Below the pieces are notes generated by a model. That model worked only from the letters and a program-made list of their open reading frames with translations, was not told where the DNA came from and ran no database searches. A stretch of 64,000 bases of DNA from Alphaproteobacteria bacterium (lineage in GTDB: Bacteria > Pseudomonadota > Alphaproteobacteria > Sphingomonadales > Emcibacteraceae). The stretch spans positions 48,456 to 112,455 of the forward strand of contig JAUIDN010000010.1 of NCBI GenBank assembly GCA_030428615.1, written 5' to 3'. A program made the translations under genes and the position numbers. Within the stretch, counting starts at the first letter, position 1; the number at the start of each line of letters is the position of its first letter. Shown piece by piece: positions 1 to 7,797 of this stretch.

Positions 1-90
1 AGGTTTTCTCTTGATTTGCTCAACGCAACTCTAGTAATATAATATCTTATTATTTAGCTATTTTTATTATAATATGATAATTATTGACAA

Positions 91-1101
91 ATGATACAGG
101 AACAGCAAATAATCCTCGGTGAAAGTCCGACTTTTCTGGAAATTATTGAACAAACCAGCCGTGCAGCAAGTCACGACAGGGCCGTTCTTGTGATCGGTGA
201 ACGCGGTACCGGCAAGGAACTGATCGCCTCGCGACTTCACTTTCTATCACCCCGTTGGGAGCAGAAATTTGTACAGGTTAACTGCGCGGCGCTTCCGGAT
301 ACGCTTCTTGAATCCGAATTGTTTGGCCACGAAGCCGGGTCATTCACCGGCGCCGCCGGGAAACGCGTCGGCCGTTTTGAAGAAGCGGACAATGGCACAT
401 TATTTCTTGATGAGATCGCCACAACATCACTCGCGGCACAGGAAAAAATACTCCGCGTCACCGAATATGGTACATTTCAGAGAGTCGGCAGCAATAAAAC
501 ACTGAACACTGATGTCAGGATTATCGGTGCAGCCAACATTGATCTTCCGTCTGCCGCAGAGCGGGGAGAATTCCGGCATGACCTGCTGGATCGCCTCGCG
601 CTTGATGTGATTACGCTTCCGCCACTTCGCGCCCGAAAGGAAGACATACTTTTGCTCGCCTTTCATTTTGGCCGAAAAGTTGCCCATGAGCTGGACTGGA
701 CAAGTTTCCCAGGTTTTTCAAAAACAATGACGGATACAATGATGGAATATGATTGGCCGGGCAATATTCGGGAACTGAAAAATGTCGTCGAACGCGCCGT
801 TTATTATGCGGAACACGAACACGGCCCCATTGATCACGTTATTTTGGATCCGTTTAAGTCTCCGTACCGCCCCAATAGGCCCGCGACAGTAGAGCCCGGT
901 GTTGAAAACTCAAAAAAACCTGTTATAGAAAAAGTATCCGTTGGCCAAACTGACTTTCAAAGCAGCGTCGATAAATACGAAAAAGATTTGCTGCGGGACG
1001 CATTAAAAACAAAAAAATTTAATCAAAAGAAAGCTGCGGAATATATAAATCTCAGCTATCATCAGTTCCGGCATCTGTTGAAGAAACATAACCTAAGGTA
1101 A
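91..1101 (+). CDS. pspF: PspF-like sigma-54 enhancer-binding activator
   Basis: Bacterial enhancer-binding protein that would open sigma-54 promoters by ATP hydrolysis. Nearly the whole 336 residues are an AAA+ domain: Walker A GERGTGKE at 36-43, sigma-54 contact loop GSFTGA at 83-88 (the usual sequence is GAFTGA), Walker B LFLDEIA near 104-110, and the arginine-finger region after FRHDLLDRLA. A Fis-type HTH occupies about residues 296-336. There is no N-terminal receiver or GAF domain, which is the layout of PspF (phage shock/envelope stress). In known genomes pspF is divergent from pspABC; those genes would lie off the left edge. The 90 bases upstream are very AT-rich and show no clear -24/-12 element. 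Only 6 bases separate it from the phosphofructokinase, so the two may be cotranscribed, which is an odd pairing. Confidence 0.88.
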   Translation: MIQEQQIILGESPTFLEIIEQTSRAASHDRAVLVIGERGTGKELIASRLHFLSPRWEQKFVQVNCAALPDTLLESELFGHEAGSFTGAAGKRVGRFEEADNGTLFLDEIATTSLAAQEKILRVTEYGTFQRVGSNKTLNTDVRIIGAANIDLPSAAERGEFRHDLLDRLALDVITLPPLRARKEDILLLAFHFGRKVAHELDWTSFPGFSKTMTDTMMEYDWPGNIRELKNVVERAVYYAEHEHGPIDHVILDPFKSPYRPNRPATVEPGVENSKKPVIEKVSVGQTDFQSSVDKYEKDLLRDALKTKKFNQKKAAEYINLSYHQFRHLLKKHNLR

Positions 1102-1119
1102 TCTGGGATGGAGAACAAA

Positions 1120-2280
1120 ATGAAAATTGGTGTTTTAACCAGCGGCGGTGACGTTCCCGGGCTAAATGCCTGCATAAAAGCCATCGTTGACCATGCCGGA
1201 AAAAATAACTGGGATGTTATCGGTATAAAGAGAGGATGGCAGGGGCTGCTCAACTATAACCCGGACGGCACAAAGGAAGAAAATGCCCCACTCACAATGA
1301 AACTGGTTTCCAAAAAAATGCGTGGGCTCGAAAATACGGGCGGCACATTTTTACACACTTCGCGTTTTAACCCGGTACAAATCGATGAAAGATTTATACC
1401 GGATTTTCTAAAAGGAAAAGTACCGGATTCCACATTCAAGCCCGGGACTTTTGACTGCACCAAACATATTATGCGCGTTCTTGATGACTTAAATATAGAC
1501 GTTCTGATACCAATTGGTGGAGATGGATCGCTCAGGTTCGCGGCGCACCTGACAAAACAGAATTTCCCTGTCATCAGCATACCGAAAACAATGGATAACG
1601 ATGTCAACGGAACCGATTATTGTATCGGATTCAGCACCTGCGTTACACGATGTGTTGACAGTATTAACAAGATAAGAACCACCGCAGCAAGTCACGAACG
1701 GATTGCCATCATCGAACTTTTCGGCCGCCACAGCGGTGAACCGGCCCTGCTATCCGGCCACATCGCATCCGCCAGCCGCGTGTTAATTCCCGAAGTACCC
1801 ATTGATCTGGACCATTTCAGCGATTTAATCATTTCGGACAAAAATGCAAATCTCGAAAATTATGCGGTCGCTGTTGTCGCGGAAGGTGTCACCATTAAGG
1901 GGGGTAAAAATATCTATCAGGAAAAACAGGACCAGTACGGCAATAAAAAACTGGGTGGTATCGGCAGGGTTATCTATGACGAACTAAAGAGCAACCACAA
2001 CGTCAGTGTGTTGACGCAGCCATTGGCTTACCTGCTCAGAAGCGGCGAGCCGGATGCGCTTGATAAACTTGTTGCAACATCGTTTGGCACATTGGCGATC
2101 CAGCTGATTGAAAAGAAAACGTTCGGAAAGCTGACGGCAATTGTTGATGGAAATTATACCATTAGCGATAATGATTGCGTCCTGACTGAACAGGAAAATC
2201 TTATTGTCGATAATGTCTATGATGTTAAAAACTATCGCCCCGATATTAAAAACATCCTTGGCAGGCCAATGTATTTATGA
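1120..2280 (+). CDS. 6-phosphofructokinase, atypical Gly/Lys type
   Basis: Phosphorylates fructose 6-phosphate in glycolysis, or works reversibly with pyrophosphate. The fold is clear from LTSGGD near the N-terminus, GGDGS, PKTMDND and the substrate motif around GRHSGE. Counting from the upstream ATG at 1108, the two donor-selecting positions are Gly140 (GGDGS, equivalent to E. coli Gly104, typical of ATP enzymes) and Lys160 (PKT, equivalent to position 124, typical of pyrophosphate enzymes). The donor therefore cannot be read with certainty. Of the two ATGs (1108 and 1120), the second is preferred because GGAG at 1110-1113 lies six bases before it. The length (386-390 aa) fits the longer bacterial group rather than the 320-aa PfkA type. 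Confidence 0.85.
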   Translation: MKIGVLTSGGDVPGLNACIKAIVDHAGKNNWDVIGIKRGWQGLLNYNPDGTKEENAPLTMKLVSKKMRGLENTGGTFLHTSRFNPVQIDERFIPDFLKGKVPDSTFKPGTFDCTKHIMRVLDDLNIDVLIPIGGDGSLRFAAHLTKQNFPVISIPKTMDNDVNGTDYCIGFSTCVTRCVDSINKIRTTAASHERIAIIELFGRHSGEPALLSGHIASASRVLIPEVPIDLDHFSDLIISDKNANLENYAVAVVAEGVTIKGGKNIYQEKQDQYGNKKLGGIGRVIYDELKSNHNVSVLTQPLAYLLRSGEPDALDKLVATSFGTLAIQLIEKKTFGKLTAIVDGNYTISDNDCVLTEQENLIVDNVYDVKNYRPDIKNILGRPMYL

Positions 2281-2345
2281 GGGCCGTTAGAACTTCGACA
2301 ATTTTTCGTCATCCTAAATATCTTCGATAGTCTGATCTTGAAAAT

Positions 2346-2420
2346 TGGAGCGGGCGAAGAGATTCGAACTCTCGACATTCACGTTGGCAACGTGACGCTC
2401 TACCACTGAGCTACGCCCGC
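2346..2420 (-). tRNA. tRNA-Gly (anticodon GCC)
   Basis: On the minus strand the sequence folds as a standard cloverleaf. The acceptor is GCGGGCG paired with CGCCCGC, the D-arm is GCTCAGTGGTAGAGC, the anticodon stem encloses TTGCCAA, and the T-arm holds GTTCGAATC. CCA is encoded at 2346-2348. The gene stands alone between pfk and proX. Confidence 0.96.
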
Positions 2421-2463
2421 ATATCCAGGATGCGAATACAACGAAACCGTTGTCTGTGCCGGG

Positions 2464-2491
2464 ATAATACGCAACAATTTATGAATTGCAA
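2464..2491 (-). promoter_or_regulatory. Putative sigma-70 promoter of tRNA-Gly
   Basis: Read on the minus strand there is TTGCAA (2486-2491), a 16-base spacer, then TATTAT (2464-2469). It is followed by a G/C-rich discriminator (CCCGGC) about 40 bases before the mature tRNA 5' end. A G/C-rich discriminator is typical of stringently controlled stable-RNA promoters. This is a motif reading only. Confidence 0.5.
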
Positions 2492-2580
2492 GCCCTTACT
2501 TAAAAAAAATTTCATTGGCCAGACAGCCCACAATCGGTATATTTCCTTTCACAACATTCTTTTAAATTCATGGAGTTACC

Positions 2581-3084
2581 ATGCCTGCAACAGAAACTGA
2601 ATTACTATGTTTGCTCGATGATCTAGACATAAAAACCACAACATTTCGCCATGACCCGCTCTTTACAGTGGAAGATTCGCAAAATTTGCGTGGTGAAATA
2701 CCCGGCGGACACTGTAAAAGCTTGTTTTTGAAAGATAAAAAGAACAACTTCATTTTGATTGTCATGTCGGAAGACCGCCGGCTGGATATGAAGGCACTTT
2801 TTAAATCAGGAAAACTGGATGTCGGGAGATTAAGTTTCGTAAGCGCCGAAAGAATGATAGAAATGCTCGGCATAAAACCCGGCTCCGTGACCCCCTTTTC
2901 GCTTATTAATGTTGACCATCCCGAATTGACGGTTGTGCTCGATAAAGGCATGTTGGAAAATGAGTACCTCAACTATCATCCCCTGCATAACGAAGCAACG
3001 ACAACAATTCACAGGGAAGACTTGATAAAATTTATCAAGCATTTTGGTTTTAATCCCATTATCATAGATTTTGAACAATTATAA
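2581..3084 (+). CDS. proX: Prolyl-tRNA editing protein (YbaK/ProX family)
   Basis: Free-standing aminoacyl-tRNA deacylase of the INS/YbaK superfamily. ProX-type members hydrolyse Ala-tRNA(Pro) made in error by prolyl-tRNA synthetase, in the cytoplasm. The 167-residue length matches the single editing domain. The invariant lysine lies in GGHCKSLFLKDKK at Lys46, and the C-terminal part has the conserved NYHPLHNEATT stretch. It starts a plus-strand run with cnoX 12 bases behind. A plain YbaK (Cys-tRNA) specificity cannot be excluded, but the N-terminal helix and the HPLHN motif resemble ProX. Confidence 0.85.
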   Translation: MPATETELLCLLDDLDIKTTTFRHDPLFTVEDSQNLRGEIPGGHCKSLFLKDKKNNFILIVMSEDRRLDMKALFKSGKLDVGRLSFVSAERMIEMLGIKPGSVTPFSLINVDHPELTVVLDKGMLENEYLNYHPLHNEATTTIHREDLIKFIKHFGFNPIIIDFEQL

Positions 3085-3096
3085 AAGAGTACGAAA

Positions 3097-3990
3097 ATGC
3101 AAGACCAGGAAATCCCAAGCCCAAGCTCCCGCAATATTATTGACGTCGATATGTCCAATTTCGTATCGGAAGTAATCGAAGGATCAACAGACAAGGCGGT
3201 TATAGTCGATTTTTGGGCTCCGTGGTGCGAACCCTGCAAAACCCTTGGACCAATACTTGAAAAAGTTGTCAACGAAGCAAATGGCGCGGTGATCATGGCG
3301 AAAGTCAATATCGACGAAGTGCAGGAAATAGCCGCGCAAATGCAGATTAGATCCGTACCAACGGTGGTTGCGTTCGTGGATGGCCGGCCGGTTGATGCTT
3401 TCGCCGGCGTAAAAAGTGAAAGCGAGGTCAGAGATTTTATAAGCAAAGTGGCCCCCGATATGGGCCCATCGGAGATTGATGAAATTATCGCCTTTGCTGA
3501 AAACGCCTATACGCAGGACCAGTTTGATCAGGCCGCCGTTGCATATTCACAAGCCTTGCAGATTGACCAGTCCAGCACTTCTGCATTGGCGGGACTAGCC
3601 AATTCCCTGATTAAGCTGGGTGATGTTGAAAATGCGGAGCAGGTTTTATCGGGTGCCGAAAATAAAAATGACCCCCACATTGCGGCCGCGATGGCCAACC
3701 TGGATATGGTAAAGCAGCTTGGGGATATTGGTGATCTGGAATCATTAAAAATGTCCGTTGATCAGGACCCAAAGAATTTTCAGGCGCGATTTGACCTCGC
3801 ACTCGCGCTCTGGGCAAAAGGCAACCGGGATGAAGCCGCGGACCAGCTTCTTTATATTATTGCGGCAGATAAGGAATGGCAGGACGATGGCGCCAGAAAG
3901 CAGCTTGTCAAATTCTTCGATATTGCCGGGCCAATGGATCCGTTTACTGTTTCCGCGCGTAGAAAGCTATCAAGCCTGCTATTTTCGTAG
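3097..3990 (+). CDS. cnoX: Thioredoxin-TPR chaperedoxin (CnoX/YbbN)
   Basis: N-terminal thioredoxin domain (about residues 17-115) with the active site WCEPCK, cysteines at 44 and 47, and the cis-proline region RSVPTVV. It is followed by TPR-like helices from about 120 to 297. This architecture defines CnoX/YbbN, a redox-active holdase that protects substrates and hands them to GroEL. E. coli CnoX lacks the first active-site cysteine, whereas here both cysteines are present, so thiol-disulfide activity is possible. It is followed after 6 bases by the LON-domain gene, an arrangement common in Alphaproteobacteria. Confidence 0.88.
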   Translation: MQDQEIPSPSSRNIIDVDMSNFVSEVIEGSTDKAVIVDFWAPWCEPCKTLGPILEKVVNEANGAVIMAKVNIDEVQEIAAQMQIRSVPTVVAFVDGRPVDAFAGVKSESEVRDFISKVAPDMGPSEIDEIIAFAENAYTQDQFDQAAVAYSQALQIDQSSTSALAGLANSLIKLGDVENAEQVLSGAENKNDPHIAAAMANLDMVKQLGDIGDLESLKMSVDQDPKNFQARFDLALALWAKGNRDEAADQLLYIIAADKEWQDDGARKQLVKFFDIAGPMDPFTVSARRKLSSLLFS

Positions 3991-3996
3991 AATATA

Positions 3997-4680
3997 ATGA
4001 CTAATAATGATCTGCCGACAACCATACCTATTTTTCCATTGACGGGCGCCATATTGCTGCCAAAGGGTCTTTTGCCCTTAAATATATTCGAACCCCGTTA
4101 TAAGGAAATGATCGACGTGGCACATAAAAATCACAATGTCATTGGTATGATTCAACCAAGAGGCTGCGAAATTAGCGCGGGTAAAGAAGATAATGACATG
4201 TTTGGCACAGCTCCTCGTGGTCGTGAAATCTATGATGTCGGCTGCGCCGGTTTGATTAGTGAAATCAAGAAAACAAATGAAGATCAGTATTTCATCATCC
4301 TAAAAGGTATTAAACGTTTTAACGTCATCAAAGAATTACCCCGGAGACATGAATTCAGGGAAGTTGAAGTCTGCTTCGACCTATTCGCGGCGGACGGCTC
4401 CGACGCACTGACAGGTGATGGCTTGCTGAAGGAAAAGTTTTTTAAAACCCTAGCCGCTTATTTGAAGCATCTTAAAATGAAAATCGACATCACATCGTTT
4501 AAAAGCATTGACGACGAGGAACTGATTAACTCAATGGCCATGATTTGTCCATTTGATGCAGCAGAAAAACAGATGCTGGTCGAAATTCCTTCCGTGAATA
4601 AACGCGCTGAACTTATGATGAAAATCATGGATTTCAATCTTGTTAAACATAATGTATCATTGGAAAATAATATTCACTAA
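3997..4680 (+). CDS. LON substrate-binding-domain protein
   Basis: A 227-residue protein consisting only of the N-terminal (LAN/LonN) domain of Lon protease. It opens with the diagnostic IPIFPLTGAILLPKG and LNIFEPRY segments. There is no AAA+ ATPase or Ser-Lys peptidase domain, so it is not Lon itself. Stand-alone LonN proteins are thought to be adaptor or substrate-binding proteins, but their role is not settled. It lies between cnoX and a Trm112-like gene with gaps of only 6-9 bases, suggesting one protein-homeostasis transcript. Confidence 0.82.
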   Translation: MTNNDLPTTIPIFPLTGAILLPKGLLPLNIFEPRYKEMIDVAHKNHNVIGMIQPRGCEISAGKEDNDMFGTAPRGREIYDVGCAGLISEIKKTNEDQYFIILKGIKRFNVIKELPRRHEFREVEVCFDLFAADGSDALTGDGLLKEKFFKTLAAYLKHLKMKIDITSFKSIDDEELINSMAMICPFDAAEKQMLVEIPSVNKRAELMMKIMDFNLVKHNVSLENNIH

Positions 4681-4689
4681 GGCATGGTA

Positions 4690-4896
4690 ATGACCGACGA
4701 CACCGAAGAAAAAATAAATTATGGTAAGATTGATCCGCGACTTCTGGATATTCTGGCCTGCCCTCTTACCAAAAGTAGTCTTATTTATGATGAAAAGGCG
4801 CAGGAACTGATCAGCAAGAAAGCCAAACTGGCCTTCCCGATCCGTGATGGTATTCCTATTATGCTGATTGACGAAGCGCGGGAACTCGAAGAATAA
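4690..4896 (+). CDS. Trm112/YcaR-family small protein
   Basis: A 68-residue protein with the [14 protein letters not shown] start and the [11 protein letters not shown] end of the Trm112-like (UPF0434) family. Family members are zinc-binding partner or activator proteins of methyltransferases in eukaryotes and archaea; the bacterial role is poorly known. Only one cysteine of the usual CPxC pair is present, with Thr in the second place. The start is taken at 4690 rather than the in-frame ATG at 4684 because AAGG at 4679-4682 is correctly spaced only for 4690. It is last in the plus-strand run and converges on ubiH. Confidence 0.8.
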   Translation: MTDDTEEKINYGKIDPRLLDILACPLTKSSLIYDEKAQELISKKAKLAFPIRDGIPIMLIDEARELEE

Positions 4897-4922
4897 TTAT
4901 CCTTTAATTCTTAAGCTGCCAC

Positions 4923-6149
4923 TTACAGTGACTTACCCCTTAATAGCTTGGGCAATTTACCCACAGTACCCCGCGCATGGCGCATAAAAAACTTTTTGAC
5001 TGCTGGCAATTCTTCTACCGCCGCAAGTCCGGCGCGCCGGGCAAACGTCACAACCCCATTGTCATTTGAAAATAGCCGGGTCAATCCGTCCATTCCAAGT
5101 GCCAGAATATTATTATCTGTCCTGCGCCAGTGCACATAACGTTCAAGAACAAGTTCGGAACCTATATCCTCTCCTAAACGATGGCCTTCGACCAACACCT
5201 CACTGAGCGCGGCAATATCACGTAATCCCAGATTAAATCCCTGTCCCGCGATCGGGTGAATACCATGAACCGCATCACCGATAAGACAAAACCGTTCTGC
5301 CGTGTAGGCGTCCGCCAATTGCATACTTAATGGGTACGACCAACGCTGCCCCAGTGATTTTACCTCACCGAGAAAGTCACCGAATTTTTTCGACAGTTCC
5401 GCATCAAACGACCTTTCCGACAATGACATTATCGTCTTTGCCCGTTTCGGCCGTTCACACCAGACGATTGACGACCTTTTATTTTTAAGCGGTAATATGG
5501 CGAACGGTCCACTGGGGTAAAATTTTTCATGTGCAATTCCCTGATGATCAAGTTCATGCTGCACGGTTGTGACGATTGCCGTCTGATTATAATCCCAATT
5601 ACGAATTTTGATATCGTTCTGCTGTCGTAATGTTGATCCACGACCCTCCGCACCAACAAGCAACGATGCTTCAATTTTCGCACCCCCTTCTAGGGTAACA
5701 GATATATGGCCGGGAAAGTTTTCGGTCGATGCAATACGCTCCGGCGATAGCAGCGTAATATTCTTATGCTCCGTCACAGCATCATAAAGCCCCGCACGTA
5801 TATGGCGCACTTCAACCATTTGACCGAGCGGACCGTCTCCCAATTCTTTTTGGTCAAAATGAAGAAACACCGGGCTATTGCCGTCGGTAACATGTATTTC
5901 ATTAATGGGCTGCGCTTCCGCACCTATCTTATCCCACAAACCAAGTGTCCGCAGCATTACGTAAGGCGCGTAGGAAATCGCGTAGGAGCGCCCGTCAAAT
6001 TTATCATTTAGTGATTTTTTCACATCAAGCGCATCAACAATAACAACCTTCAACCCGTGTGTCGCCAGCGAAAAGGCAAGCGTCATTCCAACGACCCCTG
6101 CGCCGGAAATTAAGATGTCTGCTTTTGATATCACTTTAGCTTTCGCCAT
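4923..6149 (-). CDS. UbiH/UbiF/Coq6-type FAD monooxygenase
   Basis: Flavoprotein hydroxylase of the ubiquinone-biosynthesis family. It shows the N-terminal dinucleotide-binding motif GAGVVG (about residue 17), the DG-type middle region, and the C-terminal FAD motif [18 protein letters not shown]. Its 408 residues fit UbiH/UbiF/UbiL/UbiM members, which hydroxylate the quinone ring at C1, C5 or C6. Which carbon is attacked cannot be told from sequence alone. GGAG stands eight bases before the ATG. It is a single minus-strand gene converging on the Trm112-like gene. Confidence 0.85.
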   Translation of the reverse strand: MAKAKVISKADILISGAGVVGMTLAFSLATHGLKVVIVDALDVKKSLNDKFDGRSYAISYAPYVMLRTLGLWDKIGAEAQPINEIHVTDGNSPVFLHFDQKELGDGPLGQMVEVRHIRAGLYDAVTEHKNITLLSPERIASTENFPGHISVTLEGGAKIEASLLVGAEGRGSTLRQQNDIKIRNWDYNQTAIVTTVQHELDHQGIAHEKFYPSGPFAILPLKNKRSSIVWCERPKRAKTIMSLSERSFDAELSKKFGDFLGEVKSLGQRWSYPLSMQLADAYTAERFCLIGDAVHGIHPIAGQGFNLGLRDIAALSEVLVEGHRLGEDIGSELVLERYVHWRRTDNNILALGMDGLTRLFSNDNGVVTFARRAGLAAVEELPAVKKFFMRHARGTVGKLPKLLRGKSL

Positions 6150-6351
6150 GTGCAGGACTCCATTATTTCACACCATTATACGTCCGATAAGAGAGCATGC
6201 AATTAGATTTAAAAGATAATCATATTCTCTTTTGCTTAATTATTATTCATTTCTGTTTCTTTTTAATCACGTGCTCAAAATATAGGCATTTATTTTTCTG
6301 GGAATATGGCCAGAATAAAAATAATCCTGTCATTTCAATCGGTTAGTAAGT

Positions 6352-6367
6352 TGGCACAATTCTTGAG
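6352..6367 (+). promoter_or_regulatory. Putative sigma-54 (-24/-12) promoter of the ammonium transporter
   Basis: TGGCAC at 6352-6357, five bases, then TTGA at 6363-6366. This matches the RpoN consensus TGGCAC-N5-TTGC except for the last C. It lies about 47 bases upstream of the amt GTG start. Nitrogen-regulated amt genes are classic NtrC/RpoN targets, so position and gene function support each other. Confidence 0.6.
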
Positions 6368-6413
6368 TTATTGAGTGAATAAATTTTGAGGTTTTTGATA
6401 ATAAGGGATAGTT

Positions 6414-7646
6414 GTGGTGGACACGTTAAAAACAGGCACCGATGTATTTTTCATATTAATTGGCGCAATTCTAGTTTTCGCAATGCATGCGGGTTTTGCT
6501 TTTTTGGAAGTGGGAAGCGTTCGCAAGAAAAATCAGGTCAATGCGCTCGTTAAAATTATCGTGGATTTTGCCATTTCCACAATTGTCTATTTCTTTGTCG
6601 GGTACTACATCGCTTATGGTATTAATTTCCTCGGAAGCGCCGCCAATATAAGTGGCATGACCGAGAGTTCCTTATTTGCGCCAGCAGGTTATGATCTGGT
6701 CAAGTTCTTTTTTCTGATGACGTTCGCCGCCGCCATACCGGCCATTATTTCCGGTGGAATTGCGGAGCGAAGCCGGTTTGTGCCGCAACTGATTGCCACT
6801 GCGTTCATTGTCGGCCTAATCTATCCGCTATATGAGGGAATGATTTGGGGCAGCCTTTTCAATTTTCAGGATTTGATGACGGATATATTCGGCCATCCTT
6901 TTCATGATTTCGCCGGCTCTATTGTTGTACATGCTATGGGGGGATGGCTCGCTCTAGGTGCGGTCATTTTGCTCGGCGCACGGATCGGTAGATACAGAAA
7001 AGATGGCACACCCCTTGGTATTCCACCGTCAAACATTCCCTTTCTCGCATTAGGGTCCTGGATTTTATGCATCGGATGGTTCGGGTTTAATGTCATGAGC
7101 GCACAATCAGCATCTTCAGCAAGCGGGCTCGTCGCACTCAATAGCCTAATGGCGATGGTCGGGGGAATACTGACCGCCCTTATGGTCGGTCACAAAGACC
7201 CGGGGTTCGTGCACAATGGTGCATTGGCCGGATTAGTTGCGGTATGTGCCGGATCAGATATCATGCATCCTCTAGGCGCCCTGACCGTCGGCGGGGTAGC
7301 CGGGGTGATCTTTGTTAAGACATTCACCCTTTGCAGTAACAAATGGCGCATTGATGATGTTCTTGGTGTCTGGCCTTTACATGGGCTTTGCGGAGTATGG
7401 GGTGGCGTCGCAGCCGGAATATTTGGCCAGGAATTATTTTGGGGGTTAGGTGGGGTCAGCCTACCCGCTCAAATTGTCGGATCACTTGTTGGAATCGCGA
7501 TAGCCGCAATTTCGGGATTTATCATTTTCGGGTTTTTGAAAAAAACAATTGGTATTCGCCTTACACCTGAGAATGAATATATAGGTGCCGATCTGGCTAT
7601 TCATAAAATCAGTGCCACACCGGAGGAAGATTTCGGTCGACGGTAA
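6414..7646 (+). CDS. amt: Ammonium transporter (Amt/MEP/Rh)
   Basis: Inner-membrane ammonium channel with 11 predicted membrane segments over 410 residues. The twin pore histidines are at 173 (VVHAMGG) and 323 (PLHGLCG), corresponding to AmtB His168 and His318. The family signature regions GGIAERSRF and VHNGALAG are intact. The start is a GTG at 6414, or the GTG at 6417 next to it, with AAGGGA at 6403-6408 as ribosome site. No signal peptide is obvious, which is usual for many Amt proteins. No glnK/glnB gene lies next to it, unlike the common glnK-amtB pair, so its PII partner must be encoded elsewhere. Confidence 0.95.
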   Translation: MVDTLKTGTDVFFILIGAILVFAMHAGFAFLEVGSVRKKNQVNALVKIIVDFAISTIVYFFVGYYIAYGINFLGSAANISGMTESSLFAPAGYDLVKFFFLMTFAAAIPAIISGGIAERSRFVPQLIATAFIVGLIYPLYEGMIWGSLFNFQDLMTDIFGHPFHDFAGSIVVHAMGGWLALGAVILLGARIGRYRKDGTPLGIPPSNIPFLALGSWILCIGWFGFNVMSAQSASSASGLVALNSLMAMVGGILTALMVGHKDPGFVHNGALAGLVAVCAGSDIMHPLGALTVGGVAGVIFVKTFTLCSNKWRIDDVLGVWPLHGLCGVWGGVAAGIFGQELFWGLGGVSLPAQIVGSLVGIAIAAISGFIIFGFLKKTIGIRLTPENEYIGADLAIHKISATPEEDFGRR

Positions 7647-7797
7647 ACCATTTTGACGTCACGACGTCATCATTTTGTAAATAAAGTGATATTTTCGTAT
7701 ATTTACAACCAATATAGCCATATATTTGCCTTGTTCTATGACATAATGATAATGTATTTTAAGTAATCGGGTTGTTCGCAGAAAATAGGGAAGATCA

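Noticed and set aside
1..90. A -24/-12 promoter for a divergent psp operon
   Set aside because: No TGGCAC-N5-TTGC element is present on either strand in the short AT-rich segment; the psp genes, if any, are outside the window.
7649..7675. GACGTC-AC-GACGTC repeat after amt as a terminator
   Set aside because: The possible stem is only about six base pairs with no clear T run, so it is not supported as a terminator.
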